34,108 nt of DNA from positions 1 to 34,108 of the IMG/VR virus record IMGVR_UViG_3300042465_002345. One strand, written 5' to 3'. The translations under genes were made by a program, and so were the position numbers. The notes below the pieces were generated by a model, which worked only from the letters and a program-made list of their open reading frames with translations, was not told the DNA's origin and did no database searches. This stretch comes from a virus. Below, one piece after another: positions 4,582 to 12,513 of the stretch; the first letter of the stretch is position 1, and every line of letters begins with the position of its first letter.

Positions 4582-4776
4582 ATGTTTGCTTATCCTTCTG
4601 GACACAATCCAAAAACAGGTACGCAAGAATCAGGGATGAAATTGCGTGATTACTTTGCTGCTGCTGCCCTGACAGGGATGCTTGCTGAGAACGGTGGCGG
4701 TGCTTTACATAACCAAGAACTAGCCGAGTTTGCATACAAGCTCGCAGATGCCATGATGGAAGTGAGGGACTTATGA
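4582..4776 (+). CDS. Small phage protein between exonuclease and RecT
   Basis: 64 residues starting MFAYPSGHNP. The C-terminal half, LRDYFAAAALTGMLA then AYKLADAMMEVR, is a helical pattern frequent in small proteins of phage recombination regions; function is not established. GAGG sits seven bases before the ATG, and the gene overlaps the RecT-like gene by ATGA. Confidence 0.75.
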   Translation: MFAYPSGHNPKTGTQESGMKLRDYFAAAALTGMLAENGGGALHNQELAEFAYKLADAMMEVRDL

Positions 4777-5570
4777 CAGCCTTAGTGCCAATAAATGAGA
4801 TACGCGAAATGGCTGAAGTTGCAGCCAAGAGCAAGATGTTCGGCTTTAAATCGACTGAGGAAGCAATGGCTATCATGCTCCTCTGCCAAGCTGAAAATAT
4901 GCACCCTGCTATTGCTATGAGGGATTTTCATGTCATACAAGGACGCCCTGCTTTGAAGGCTGATGCCATGCTTGGACGTTTCCAGCAAGCCGGTGGTTCA
5001 GTCAAATGGGAGGAATACACGGATGAAAGAGTTATTGGTACTTTTTCTCACCCCAATGGCGGGTCTGTTACTGTCACTTGGACATTCGAGATGGCAAAGA
5101 GAATCGGACTTACGTCTAAAGATAACTGGAAGAATTACGCCAGAGCTATGCTCAGAGCCAGATGCGTTTCCGAAGGGGTTAGAACAGTTTATCCGTCGTG
5201 CGTCGTTGGAGTTTACACGCCAGAAGAAGTTGAGACGTTCAAAACGCCTAGCCCGACTGTCAAGGACATGGGCGAAGCGGAAATCGTTATTGAGGAACCG
5301 GTAAGCGAGTATCAGCTATTCCTGCCTGACGGTAGCGTTTACGCTAATTGCACTGATTGGCAAGACTATATCGAGCGTTATGTAGCCATGCTTGACGCTA
5401 TCGAGAATTCGCCGAAGCTAAAGAAAGAAGAAAAGTCAGAAAAGCGAAAAACTTGGGAGGCGGGGAACGCTGACGCAATTAAGCGCATGGATGCTGTGAC
5501 CAAGACACAATTTATAGCAGCCAAACAAGGTGTAGATACCTTTGCAGACTTGGAGGACGCTATTGAATAA
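4773..5570 (+). CDS. RecT-like single-strand annealing protein
   Basis: 265 residues. The core MHPAIAMRDFHVIQGRPALK, followed by ADAMLGRFQQAGG and WKNYARAMLRARCVSEGVR, is characteristic of RecT-family annealases; RecT proteins anneal single strands produced by the partner exonuclease. Residues 1 to about 165 are the RecT domain; the rest is an acidic then Lys-rich tail, compatible with partner binding. Being coded close to the YqaJ-like nuclease supports the assignment. Possible roles are genome circularisation, recombination-driven replication and gene exchange. Confidence 0.88.
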   Translation: MTALVPINEIREMAEVAAKSKMFGFKSTEEAMAIMLLCQAENMHPAIAMRDFHVIQGRPALKADAMLGRFQQAGGSVKWEEYTDERVIGTFSHPNGGSVTVTWTFEMAKRIGLTSKDNWKNYARAMLRARCVSEGVRTVYPSCVVGVYTPEEVETFKTPSPTVKDMGEAEIVIEEPVSEYQLFLPDGSVYANCTDWQDYIERYVAMLDAIENSPKLKKEEKSEKRKTWEAGNADAIKRMDAVTKTQFIAAKQGVDTFADLEDAIE

Positions 5571-5585
5571 TTTCCGGCATACCTC

Positions 5586-5603
5586 GCCCCAAAGCATCGG
5601 GGC
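5586..5603 (+). terminator. Short hairpin after the RecT-like gene
   Basis: GCCCC/GGGGC with an eight-base loop, followed by ATTTCT. Too short and U-poor to be a confident terminator; it may reduce expression of the downstream genes. Confidence 0.3.
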
Positions 5604-5631
5604 ATTTCTACCCAAAATAAAGGAACCAATA

Positions 5632-5913
5632 ATGAGTGAAGCAAAAGAATACACAAAGTTTATTCCCCAAGAACTGAAGGGGCGTATTACGCATAACAAA
5701 TACAAACAGAAGGATACCGACCCCGACCTAAAGGGAACCCTGTGCGTCAAAGGCCAGATAGTGAATTTCGGTATCTGGAAGAATGATGGACCTCATGGCG
5801 AATACTTCAACATCAAGGTATCTGACCCTGATTGGAAGGATAAGCAGAAGGATTCTCAGTATCCAAAAGAGATAACGCCAAAGAATAAGATGGCTGGCGA
5901 TATTCCTTGGTAA
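5632..5913 (+). CDS. Unknown protein in the recombination operon
   Basis: 93 residues starting MSEAKEYTKF; the ATG at 5632 follows AAAGGAACC. The middle, TLCVKGQIVNFGIWKNDGPH then EYFNIKVSDPDWK, looks like alternating beta strands, which would suit a small OB-type single-strand-binding protein, a gene often found between RecT and a resolvase. That is an inference from position and predicted strands only. The acidic tail typical of SSB is missing; the protein ends GDIPW. The stop overlaps the next start (TAATG). Confidence 0.7.
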   Translation: MSEAKEYTKFIPQELKGRITHNKYKQKDTDPDLKGTLCVKGQIVNFGIWKNDGPHGEYFNIKVSDPDWKDKQKDSQYPKEITPKNKMAGDIPW

Positions 5914-6296
5914 TGCACGTATGGCTTGAGTTGCCGTTCCCGCCTTCAATGAATACTTATTGGAGGAACTTTAGAGGGAGAACTGTTCTCTCAAAGAATG
6001 GACGGCAATTCAAGATAGCTGTGCAGGACTACATCATTGAAAAGAACATTCCTAAATTTGGGGACAAGAAGTTGAAGATAACAATGATTTTGCGCCCTAG
6101 AGATAAGAGGAAAATTGACATCGATAACCGGATTAAGGCAGTCCTAGACAGCCTTCAAGACGCAGGGGTTTTCGATGATGATTTTCAGGTAGACCACATT
6201 GAGATGATTCGAGGAGAACAAATCAAGGGTGGCCTTATACGGGTTTTGATTGAAGAATTACCAGACCCCCGTCAGACCGAAGGCGAGTCCCTCTGA
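5913..6296 (+). CDS. rusA: RusA-like Holliday junction resolvase
   Basis: 127 residues from the ATG in the TAATG junction at 5913. RusA-family resolvases cut four-way junctions and branched phage DNA before packaging. The N-terminal PFPPSMNTYWRN, the RPRDKRKIDIDN segment with D69, D71 and N72, and AVLDSLQDAGVFDDD with acidic residues around D90 match the RusA catalytic set. Length is normal for the family. It completes an exonuclease, annealase and resolvase set. Confidence 0.9.
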   Translation: MHVWLELPFPPSMNTYWRNFRGRTVLSKNGRQFKIAVQDYIIEKNIPKFGDKKLKITMILRPRDKRKIDIDNRIKAVLDSLQDAGVFDDDFQVDHIEMIRGEQIKGGLIRVLIEELPDPRQTEGESL

Positions 6297-6360
6297 GGAC
6301 AGGTTAGGAACGCTTGGGCAACGTTTCGGTCAGCCCACTAATTCAACTAAAGGGGATTAC

Positions 6361-7101
6361 ATGAATAAGCATCTATTTGTCGCCACACCAATGTACGGCG
6401 GTTTATGTTACGGCTTTTACACGCAATCGTGCTTACAGCTTCAAATGCTGTGCAAGAACGCAAACATGAATGTGAGCTTTTCCTATTTGTTTAACGAATC
6501 ATTGATTCAACGGGCTAGAAACCTGCTAGTGCATCATTTTCTAAAGTCTGATGCTACTCATATGATGTTTATTGATGCTGACATCAGGTTCAATCCAAAC
6601 GACATTTTCCCGATGTTGGAAGCCGACAAAGACATCCTCTGCGGCATCTACCCAAAGAAAGAAATCAACTGGCAAACCGTCCGTAACGCAATTTCTGCCG
6701 GTGTAACCAATGAGCAGCTAAAAAACCATACAGGGGCGTTTGTAGTCAATCTGGTGGACTATCAAACCGAGGTCACAGTGCCGGTTAATCAGCCGGTTGA
6801 GATTTGGAACGGTGGCACAGGATTCATGTTGATTAAGCGTGAAGTTATTGAGGGTTTAATCGGGAAAGTGCCGATGTACTTAAATAACGTGTTGGACTTG
6901 CAGAGCAACCAGAACGGCGAAACCATCCATGAGTTCTTTGCTACGCAGATTGAGCCAGAATCCAAGTTATTGCTGTCCGAGGACTACGATTTCTGCAAAA
7001 AGGCTAGAAACAACGGATACAAGGTATGGGCAGCTCCTTGGGTGCAATTAGCCCACGTTGGCACCTACGCATTTGAAGGCACTTTGCTACAAACGCCATG
7101 A
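6361..7101 (+). CDS. GT-A type glycosyltransferase
   Basis: 246 residues from ATG 6361, which follows AAAGGGGATTAC. The sequence HMMFIDADIRF (DxD at 72-74) after a helical VHHFLKSDAT segment, the GTGFMLIKR block and LLSEDYDFCKKARNNGYKVW near the C-terminus are typical of GT-A glycosyltransferases of the kind many phages carry. It should bind a nucleotide sugar and a metal ion. The acceptor is unknown: host surface, virion protein or modified DNA are all possible. It is the second-to-last gene of the rightward operon and overlaps the next by ATGA. Confidence 0.85.
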   Translation: MNKHLFVATPMYGGLCYGFYTQSCLQLQMLCKNANMNVSFSYLFNESLIQRARNLLVHHFLKSDATHMMFIDADIRFNPNDIFPMLEADKDILCGIYPKKEINWQTVRNAISAGVTNEQLKNHTGAFVVNLVDYQTEVTVPVNQPVEIWNGGTGFMLIKREVIEGLIGKVPMYLNNVLDLQSNQNGETIHEFFATQIEPESKLLLSEDYDFCKKARNNGYKVWAAPWVQLAHVGTYAFEGTLLQTP

Positions 7102-7451
7102 TGCGCGATAAGTACGCTCCCCATGTTGATTTTGGGGAGTTGTCCGGCTTGCTTGGCAAGGTTTTGCCGTCAAATCTAGATATGGTCCTAGAACGCAAGG
7201 GACACTTCCTATTCGGCGAGTGGAAGCGAGACGGGGAGAAGATAAGCAAAGGCCAAGAAATCCTCTTAAAAGCCCTCTCAGGGCTTCCTAGGGCTACTGT
7301 TTTAGTGATTAATGGTGATACTGATAATGGGATGCGTGTAGAGCGTTTCTGGAGGATTTTGCCGGACGGCAGCTACACCCAATCCGGCAAAGGCTTAATA
7401 GAGTTTAAAGACTATATTACTGAATGGTACTTAGTAGCTGATATAGGATAA
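7098..7451 (+). CDS. PD-(D/E)XK nuclease-like protein
   Basis: 117 residues. D28, then FLFGEWKR with E41 and K43, then SKGQEILLKAL with Q53, and a following hydrophobic strand (RATVLVI) reproduce the order of a VRR-NUC or related PD-(D/E)XK fold. The rest (VERFWRILPDGSY) is unlike known families that I can name. Last gene of the rightward operon, its stop inside the terminator hairpin. The nuclease call is motif-based and moderately sure only; a non-catalytic relative is possible. Confidence 0.55.
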   Translation: MMRDKYAPHVDFGELSGLLGKVLPSNLDMVLERKGHFLFGEWKRDGEKISKGQEILLKALSGLPRATVLVINGDTDNGMRVERFWRILPDGSYTQSGKGLIEFKDYITEWYLVADIG

Positions 7452-7478
7452 TGTTGCAGCGCAACATACAGTTTTTCT
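7451..7478 (+). terminator. Terminator of the rightward operon
   Basis: Perfect seven-base stem ATGTTGC/GCAACAT (7451-7457 with 7461-7467) and a U-rich run (7472-7478). It ends rightward transcription 17 bases before the convergent late gene ends. The reverse strand lacks a U-run, so it works one way only. Confidence 0.8.
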
Positions 7479-7494
7479 TGGGGGATGGGCCAGC

Positions 7495-8010
7495 TTATTT
7501 AAATCCCCAAAAATACAGGTCTTTGGCATCTTCGTTCGTGCTGAACTCATAATAATAAAACTGGCTTAAGTCGCAATCCCTGCGAATGTCTTCTTCCGTG
7601 ATGTTGCGGTAGTAGTCGTGAGCCGTGAACGGGGAGTCCCAAGGGTTTGTTTTTGTGGTTCCGTGTTCAGGCCGTCCGGTTGTAGCACAAGTAAAGAACA
7701 CTAGTTTGGATGACATCCTAGCCATGTTATTGAATATCCTAGCCCACTCAGGAGCGTGTTCAAAGCACTCACAAGAGGCTACAACGTCGAAAGAACCGTC
7801 GCTATAGTCCAAGTCCTCACCTTTGCCGACAACGTCAACGCAGGGGCCTTTAGCTAGGTCTACGCCGATGTAGGTGCATTGCTCAAAAAAGTCTCTTATT
7901 GTGCCATTCAGATTCAAACTGCCCACTTCTAGGACAGATTTATTCCTAAACATATCAGGAAAGCGTTCCTTCAGACCGGCTATAAAAGCCAGTTGTGCTG
8001 GATGTGACAT
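7495..8010 (-). CDS. SAM-dependent methyltransferase
   Basis: 171 residues starting MSHPAQLAFI after TAGGGGATAACT. Motif I is VLEVGSLNLNG (residues 26-36), D51 in YIGVD is the ribose-binding acid, and GEDLDYSDGSFDVVASCECF covers motifs II to IV, all typical of class I methyltransferases of the Methyltransf_11 type. No DNA-methylase catalytic motif (DPPY or PC) is visible, so the substrate is more likely a small molecule, sugar or protein. It is the last gene of the late operon. Confidence 0.85.
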   Translation of the reverse strand: MSHPAQLAFIAGLKERFPDMFRNKSVLEVGSLNLNGTIRDFFEQCTYIGVDLAKGPCVDVVGKGEDLDYSDGSFDVVASCECFEHAPEWARIFNNMARMSSKLVFFTCATTGRPEHGTTKTNPWDSPFTAHDYYRNITEEDIRRDCDLSQFYYYEFSTNEDAKDLYFWGFK

Positions 8011-8030
8011 AGTTATCCCCTATGATTTAA

Positions 8031-8183
8031 TTAACGGCGACCTTTTCGTGCCGTCTTCTTTGACTTCCTAAATGCTGCTGCTGTCGGCGCACCTTTGCTG
8101 CCAACTGGCCTCATGCGTTCACCGGAACCCTTGGCAATGCGTCTACGTTTAGCGTGAATGTTTGCGTATAAGCCTTTTTTCAT
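8031..8183 (-). CDS. 50-residue basic protein
   Basis: Starts MKKGLYANIH in an ATGA overlap with the upstream gene. About one third of residues are Lys or Arg (AKRRRIAKGSGERMRPVGSK, then RKSKKTARKGRR). This arrangement, KGLYANIHAKRRRIA followed by GERMR, recurs in many small phage proteins of unknown function. Probably binds nucleic acid, perhaps packaged DNA; that role is inferred from charge only. Confidence 0.75.
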   Translation of the reverse strand: MKKGLYANIHAKRRRIAKGSGERMRPVGSKGAPTAAAFRKSKKTARKGRR

Positions 8184-8404
8184 CTGCACCCCCAACGACG
8201 TCTAGCTGCCTTACCTCTCTCACCCTTCCAGCTCTTAGACCTTGCACAGAAAGACTTGTGTCTTGGTCCTGATTTGGTTGGGGCTTTTAGTTTGCTACCG
8301 GTAGCACGGTTGTATTTGCGCCTACCCTTGGCTGTCAGACCACCGCCAGCTTTAACAGATAGCTTCTCACCTCTGCCTACAGATAGGTTGGTGTCTTTAG
8401 ACAT
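8180..8404 (-). CDS. DUF6321-type basic protein
   Basis: 74 residues. The order VGRGEKLSVKAGGGLTAKGR, YNRATGSKLKAP, RHKSFCARS, RRRWGC matches what I know as the DUF6321 family of small basic phage proteins, whose function is unknown. Strongly positive, with two Cys near the end. Its start overlaps the end of the gene at 8404-8808 by one base, and it overlaps the 50-residue gene by ATGA. Confidence 0.8.
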   Translation of the reverse strand: MSKDTNLSVGRGEKLSVKAGGGLTAKGRRKYNRATGSKLKAPTKSGPRHKSFCARSKSWKGERGKAARRRWGCR

Positions 8405-8808
8405 TATCTAGCTCCCTTTATCATCTGGAGCATAAGTTCTTGCCTACGTTTCTCGACAGCTTCTCTAAGCATTTCTGCTTTTACTTGATTAAAGTATTCA
8501 CTTCTAGCCTGTGCTGCTTTTTCAGCTTCTTCAACGGAAGGGAAGTTAGGAAACCTAAATCCTTGAGAAGCCTGTTTCTGAACGTAGTTTTTAATGGCTT
8601 CGTATTGAACAGGGTCTTGAGGGTTGTAAATCTTCCCCTCATAAATGGAGGGAACATTGTAAAAACCCTCGCCGGGCAAACCTAAATCTGACGCGCTTTC
8701 CGTAATAGAAAGTTCAGTGTGAGGGTCTAATTTACCCTCATCAAAAACAACAGGTCTATCCATTTCAATAGGATAACCGTGCGGGTCAAGAACTTCTTTA
8801 TTAGCCAT
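8404..8808 (-). CDS. Unknown phage protein with EEAE-AQARS motif
   Basis: 134 residues. The centre (GFYNVPSIYEGKIYNP) and the FPNFPSVEEAEKAAQARSEY segment (about 86-105) form a module seen in many phage proteins, often at the end of virion or lysis-region proteins; its function is not known. The C-terminus is a charged helix (REAVEKRRQELMLQM). It lies between the endolysin and the small basic genes. Confidence 0.75.
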   Translation of the reverse strand: MANKEVLDPHGYPIEMDRPVVFDEGKLDPHTELSITESASDLGLPGEGFYNVPSIYEGKIYNPQDPVQYEAIKNYVQKQASQGFRFPNFPSVEEAEKAAQARSEYFNQVKAEMLREAVEKRRQELMLQMIKGAR

Positions 8809-8838
8809 TATTCTTCTCCCCTGACTGCATTAACTTCT

Positions 8839-9177
8839 TTAGACATTGCGCTCAAAGTGTGGACAATCAACAAGACTCTTAAAGTTACCGCCCCAACGGT
8901 TTTTGGGATACAAAGATTCCCAATAAGCACCCAATGGAGCAAGCACCGCTTTATCCCAAATGATTTTGCCGTCTTTGAAGAAGTTTAAGTCGATTGCACA
9001 CCGCTTCAAATGAATACTGTTCATGGTCTTAGAGCGACCTGTCTTGAAGTAAATGGCTTGTTGCTCTGGAGTACGGGCTAACTCACCGCCAGTAACAACG
9101 AACCCTTGTTCTGTTGCGTACTGAATCAGTTTGCACGCATCTAAAAGGAAGGCGGCTTGTTCTTGTGCAAGACTCAT
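8839..9177 (-). CDS. M15 peptidase endolysin (VanY-like)
   Basis: 112 residues. It has the peptidase M15 zinc site: H56 and D63 in SIHLKRCAIDLNFF, and H107 in VDCPHFE, the usual SxHxxxxAxD and DxxHFE pattern. These enzymes cut peptide cross-links (L-alanyl-D-glutamate or D-Ala bonds) in peptidoglycan. There is no signal peptide or membrane anchor, so it needs the holin encoded just upstream, with which it overlaps by ATGA. Length is slightly short for the family but the site is complete. Confidence 0.88.
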   Translation of the reverse strand: MSLAQEQAAFLLDACKLIQYATEQGFVVTGGELARTPEQQAIYFKTGRSKTMNSIHLKRCAIDLNFFKDGKIIWDKAVLAPLGAYWESLYPKNRWGGNFKSLVDCPHFERNV

Positions 9178-9692
9178 TTGTCCCCCTTGTTACGCAACTC
9201 CATAACCTTTTCAACCGTGCGACCACCAAAGTAAGCCGTCATAACCAACATACCCCACTGGCCTAGCAATGCAACATACGATTCTTGGACGTTAATCCCT
9301 GCCGCACTCAAGCCAGCAAACAAAAGGTACGCAGTCAAAATGTAAACTAGCGTCATAGGGCGAATGTTCTTAGACAGCCAAGAATCAGACGCCATATCAG
9401 CCTTCCAGCGGTCACTGACATTGTTTTCTTGATTGGCTTGCGCTACTAACAACGCATTTAATTCTTCTTGCTCTATCTTTGCTTTCTCAATGCCAAGCTC
9501 TAATAGTCTTTCTTCATGTTCGTATTGAAGTTGACGCAAACTCTCAACATCAGCCGGTGTTGGATTGTCAGGTATCTTTACACCTAACTTATCTTCAACA
9601 ATCTGCTTTCCCTTAGCTTGAATTGCACTAGAAAGTAGGGTCAGACCATTTTCAGCTAACGTGCCAAGTAAGGCACCAACAATAGGAATCAT
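9174..9692 (-). CDS. 3TM-type holin
   Basis: 172 residues. An amphipathic N-terminal segment (MIPIVGALLG) is followed by a coiled middle (about 50-95), the conserved DRWKADMASDSWLSKNIRP block (94-112), and two transmembrane helices (about 114-131 and 139-157). This is the layout of the GTA-type three-transmembrane holin family that makes the inner-membrane lesion for endolysin release. It overlaps endolysin and the upstream gene by four bases each. Confidence 0.85.
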   Translation of the reverse strand: MIPIVGALLGTLAENGLTLLSSAIQAKGKQIVEDKLGVKIPDNPTPADVESLRQLQYEHEERLLELGIEKAKIEQEELNALLVAQANQENNVSDRWKADMASDSWLSKNIRPMTLVYILTAYLLFAGLSAAGINVQESYVALLGQWGMLVMTAYFGGRTVEKVMELRNKGDK

Positions 9693-9949
9693 CTTTTAGC
9701 TCTTTCTTCCATTAGTTTGATGCGAACTTGCAAGTCATGAAGGTCTTTGTAAATGTCTTCTTTTAACTTGTGCCTAGCCTCTGCGCTTAATGGACTATCC
9801 GTAGGAACTCCCTGCGGAGTAATCAACGTTGGCATCTGGCCTTCAATCTTGGTCAGTCTGGTATTGAATGAGCCAACCTCGCCGAGAAGCCAAGCTAGGC
9901 TGGCAACCACTATCGGAATAATCGCCTTTAGTGCGTCAGCCCAACTCAT
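9689..9949 (-). CDS. Membrane-anchored coiled coil, spanin-like candidate
   Basis: 86 residues: a transmembrane helix at about 8-25 (AIIPIVVASLAWLL) followed by a linker and a C-terminal coiled coil (LKEDIYKDLHDLQVRIKLME). A single N-terminal membrane helix with a periplasmic coiled coil next to the holin resembles an inner-membrane spanin, which links the membranes at the end of lysis. No matching outer-membrane lipoprotein is seen, so the role remains a candidate. Confidence 0.6.
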   Translation of the reverse strand: MSWADALKAIIPIVVASLAWLLGEVGSFNTRLTKIEGQMPTLITPQGVPTDSPLSAEARHKLKEDIYKDLHDLQVRIKLMEERAKR

Positions 9950-10290
9950 TACAAGCCCTCACCCGGAGTTACGTAAATAGTTCCTGTGCCACTAGCAATA
10001 ATGGCTGATACATACAACACGGCTGTATTTGTCGATTGTTTAGGCGCAGTAAAAATATTCGTTGCATTGTTATGCAAAACAAAACCATAGGCAGGAGTTC
10101 CAGCCGTAGGAATAACAACGTCATCCGTACTAGCCGTGCCTAAACGAACAAATATATCAGCAGCCGTTCCGTTATGAATCCTTACTTGATTAGCAGGACT
10201 GTCAGACAAAATAGCAACCGTATTTGCTGACGTTGTGACATTTATCCGAGTGGTTTTACCCATCGGTTGAAAAGCAATGTTATTAGCCAT
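9949..10290 (-). CDS. Small beta-rich virion-type protein
   Basis: 113 residues, rich in Thr, Ala, Asn and Val, with strands such as QVRIHNGTAADIFVRLG and a C-terminus GTGTIYVTPGEGL. The last part is almost the same as in the protein at 18564-18893 (GTATIYITPGDGL), so the two are paralogues. Proteins of this type occur among phage fibre and decoration genes. A structural role is likely but not proved; it lies next to the lysis genes. TAATG overlap with upstream gene. Confidence 0.7.
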   Translation of the reverse strand: MANNIAFQPMGKTTRINVTTSANTVAILSDSPANQVRIHNGTAADIFVRLGTASTDDVVIPTAGTPAYGFVLHNNATNIFTAPKQSTNTAVLYVSAIIASGTGTIYVTPGEGL

Positions 10291-10541
10291 TAGTACACCT
10301 TTTTACCGCCACCAGATGTCTTACTGATTTTGGTTGAATAGTTTCCGTCCTCGAAACAGAAGACAGAACGATAGCCACCTTTAGGCATAGTGCCTGTTTC
10401 CCACTTAGGCTGACCGCCTTGCGTGTTGTCGGATGGCTTCTGTGGACGAACTGGCTTAGACCACTTCTGCGACCAGTTCAGATTGTCACCGCCTTGCGGA
10501 ACACTACTCTTGCGTTCCAAATCCCTTGGGTCTTTCATCAT
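10290..10541 (-). CDS. Unknown hydrophilic protein
   Basis: 83 residues, with two possible starts (MMKD); AAAGGA lies upstream and the second ATG has the better spacing. Low complexity, rich in Gly, Lys, Ser, Pro, ending KTSGGGKKVY. The protein at 26250-26435 has a similar Pro/Asn/Gly-rich composition and ends PGDGKKVI, so the two could be distant relatives. Overlaps the gene upstream by 38 bases. Function unknown. Confidence 0.65.
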   Translation of the reverse strand: MMKDPRDLERKSSVPQGGDNLNWSQKWSKPVRPQKPSDNTQGGQPKWETGTMPKGGYRSVFCFEDGNYSTKISKTSGGGKKVY

Positions 10542-10731
10542 TATTCCTTTCTTTCGTTTTTACCAAAAGGTAACTGAATATCACGAATATCGCTAGAGTT
10601 GATACCCGTTCCCACAATGGGTTCCACATTGTCCAACCACACATTACGCTTGACGCTATCAGTGCCAAAATTGTAATCAAGCGGTCTGAGATGACTCTGA
10701 GCGCAATAGTAACGACTTGGATTCCGTCCAT
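10504..10731 (-). CDS. Small two-helix membrane protein
   Basis: 75 residues starting MDGIQVVTIA after TAGGGGATAAAT. Hydrophobic stretches at about 17-36 (LITILALIASSVMCGW) and 44-58 (STLAIFVIFSYLLV), then a charged tail (KTKERNNDERPKG), give an inner-membrane protein. A nearby overlapping frame was rejected because it lacks a ribosome site. Close to the lysis cluster, so an accessory holin or antiholin is possible; no sequence feature proves it. Confidence 0.7.
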   Translation of the reverse strand: MDGIQVVTIALRVISDRLITILALIASSVMCGWTMWNPLWERVSTLAIFVIFSYLLVKTKERNNDERPKGFGTQE

Positions 10732-10762
10732 ATTTATCCCCTAAATAAAAGAGATTCACAGT

Positions 10763-10972
10763 CTAATCCTTATCGTCCTCATCGTCCATACCAAAGCCAG
10801 AACCCCACTCATCGTCCGACAGCTTGAGCTTAATTGCCTCCAGCTTTAATGCCCTATCCAAAACCTTTGTCTTGTCTGTAATGGACGCCATCGGGTCATT
10901 CATTACAGCAATCAACATATGAGCAATAGCACTCTCAAGCTCTGGATTTATCCCCTTTTGTTTCTTAGCCAC
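10763..10972 (-). CDS. Small helical protein with acidic tail
   Basis: 69 residues, GTG start at 10972 ([10 protein letters not shown]). Helical core [15 protein letters not shown] and [16 protein letters not shown], then an acidic tail ([17 protein letters not shown]). Resembles small phage proteins near structural genes but no family can be named. It overlaps the upstream basic gene by eight bases. Confidence 0.7.
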   Translation of the reverse strand: MAKKQKGINPELESAIAHMLIAVMNDPMASITDKTKVLDRALKLEAIKLKLSDDEWGSGFGMDDEDDKD

Positions 10973-11129
10973 GCTTTACCTTTCTGAGCTTCCTACGAGC
11001 TTTCTTTTGAGCTTTCCTAGCAGACGTCAAGGAAGCCGCTACAGCTTGTTTCTGCGGATAGCCTTCACGCATCATCTTGCGTATGTTCTTGCTGACAGTC
11101 TTTTGACTAGAACCTTTGGATAGCGGCAT
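10965..11129 (-). CDS. 54-residue basic protein (DUF6496-like)
   Basis: Starts [30 protein letters not shown] is the pattern of small phage proteins I know as DUF6496-like (S-K-N-I-R-x2[11 protein letters not shown]). The C-terminal half is almost all Ala, Arg and Lys ([18 protein letters not shown]). A DNA- or RNA-binding protein is likely by charge. Overlaps the downstream GTG start by eight bases. Confidence 0.75.
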   Translation of the reverse strand: MPLSKGSSQKTVSKNIRKMMREGYPQKQAVAASLTSARKAQKKARRKLRKVKRG

Positions 11130-11131
11130 GA

Positions 11132-12511
11132 TTATTTCCTATCTGGCTCAATAATTTTTAATTCGTCTGGAGTAATCTGCGTATATTGCTGAACGGGAGA
11201 CAAGGCTTGAGCAGTACGCAAACGACTTTCTAACTTGCTTGTTGCTCTTGGCTGTAAACCAGTTTGCAATGCTTTGGCTAATGGAGATTCTGTAAACGTC
11301 TGCAAACCAGCCATAGCAAGGCCCTTTCTTGGCATAGACTTAGCTGGCATCAACTGACCAAACTCAGCCAAATCACCGTACAAAGGATTTCTAATAGGAT
11401 TGCCGCCAGTTCTATTCTTAATGACGTTTAACATGGCTTGAGGGTTTAATTGACCAGCAGCCGTCGTTCCTTCTTTACCAGCAAGACTAAAAGCATCTCT
11501 AATAGTTGCAAAAGAATTGTATTGCTTACGCCAATTCTCATAATCTTTTACTAATTTAGGGTCATATAACCTAAGATTAGTTTCAGCCAATTTTTCAAGA
11601 GAATCTTTTAAATCATGCAGCAACTTTGCTTCATTGCCTGATGCGCTAGATAGTCTGTCATTAACTTCAACAATGGCTGAACGTAAATCTTCTGCTTTGA
11701 ACTGTGGGCCAACCAATTCACCGCCAGTTCTTTTGCCGCCAATGTTCTTTTCAAGAATGGTCTTTACTACATTACCTTGTTGACCAAAAGCACCCTCTGC
11801 TTTGTAAGCTAAATTAGTAACCTCTTGTAAAAATGAAGGGTCAGAAATAAAAGTTTTGTTTGAAAATATACGATTAGCCTCGTTACCAAGAGACTTACCT
11901 GTTTTATTAACCCAACTTCCATCAACTCGGTCAACAGCACTTCCTGCACGTTTAGTTGCTTCCTTCGTAAACTTATTAAGATTACGAATAGCCATTTCCT
12001 CTGTTTCGCCAGCACCGTATTTCATGCCAGCAGCAGACCTTGCTCCGGGGCCAAACTCAAAAAGACTTTTACCTTTTTTGTAAAGCTCCTCAAGCTGAGG
12101 CTCAATAAATCCCGCTGTTTTACCGGCGACAGTACGGACAGCAGACGGTATGCTACCGCCAATAATTTCTGCAATAGGCTGATAACTTTCAGGAACACCA
12201 AATTCTTCTGCTGCTTGACCTAATGCTGTAGCACCAACAAGTCCAGCAGTTCCAACAATAGGATTTAAAGCCATTGCTGGAGCAGCATAAGGAAGATTAC
12301 GGAAAGTCCTACGGGTAAGTCTTTCTCCAAAAGACTCAGGCATAGGAAGCTCTGCTTTTTCAGCAATCTTTTCGCCAACAAAAGGAACTGCTTCAACAAC
12401 TCCTCTCCTAGCTATTTTTTCTGCCCTACGAATACCGGAGTCTGGTTCGGTAATCTTTACTTCATCAGAACGACTATCTGAGGGAGCAGTAATCTTAACT
12501 TCATCGTCCAT
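11132..12511 (-). CDS. Internal virion (ejection) protein candidate
   Basis: 459 residues. Ala- and Gly-rich hydrophobic stretch at about 75-100 ([20 protein letters not shown]), then a long helical body. Large helical proteins with one hydrophobic patch, encoded after the fibre genes in podoviruses, are typically ejected with the DNA; that is the basis of the call. Odd feature: the motif DEVKITxPD occurs twice at the N-terminus (3-8 and 16-24) and once, as DELKIIEPD, at the extreme C-terminus (449-457). Confidence 0.55.
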   Translation of the reverse strand: MDDEVKITAPSDSRSDEVKITEPDSGIRRAEKIARRGVVEAVPFVGEKIAEKAELPMPESFGERLTRRTFRNLPYAAPAMALNPIVGTAGLVGATALGQAAEEFGVPESYQPIAEIIGGSIPSAVRTVAGKTAGFIEPQLEELYKKGKSLFEFGPGARSAAGMKYGAGETEEMAIRNLNKFTKEATKRAGSAVDRVDGSWVNKTGKSLGNEANRIFSNKTFISDPSFLQEVTNLAYKAEGAFGQQGNVVKTILEKNIGGKRTGGELVGPQFKAEDLRSAIVEVNDRLSSASGNEAKLLHDLKDSLEKLAETNLRLYDPKLVKDYENWRKQYNSFATIRDAFSLAGKEGTTAAGQLNPQAMLNVIKNRTGGNPIRNPLYGDLAEFGQLMPAKSMPRKGLAMAGLQTFTESPLAKALQTGLQPRATSKLESRLRTAQALSPVQQYTQITPDELKIIEPDRK

Positions 12512-12513
12512 GA

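Noticed and set aside
10541-10759. ORF of 72 codons overlapping the membrane-protein gene
   Set aside because: The frame at 10504-10731 has a strong ribosome site and a sensible membrane protein; this one has neither.
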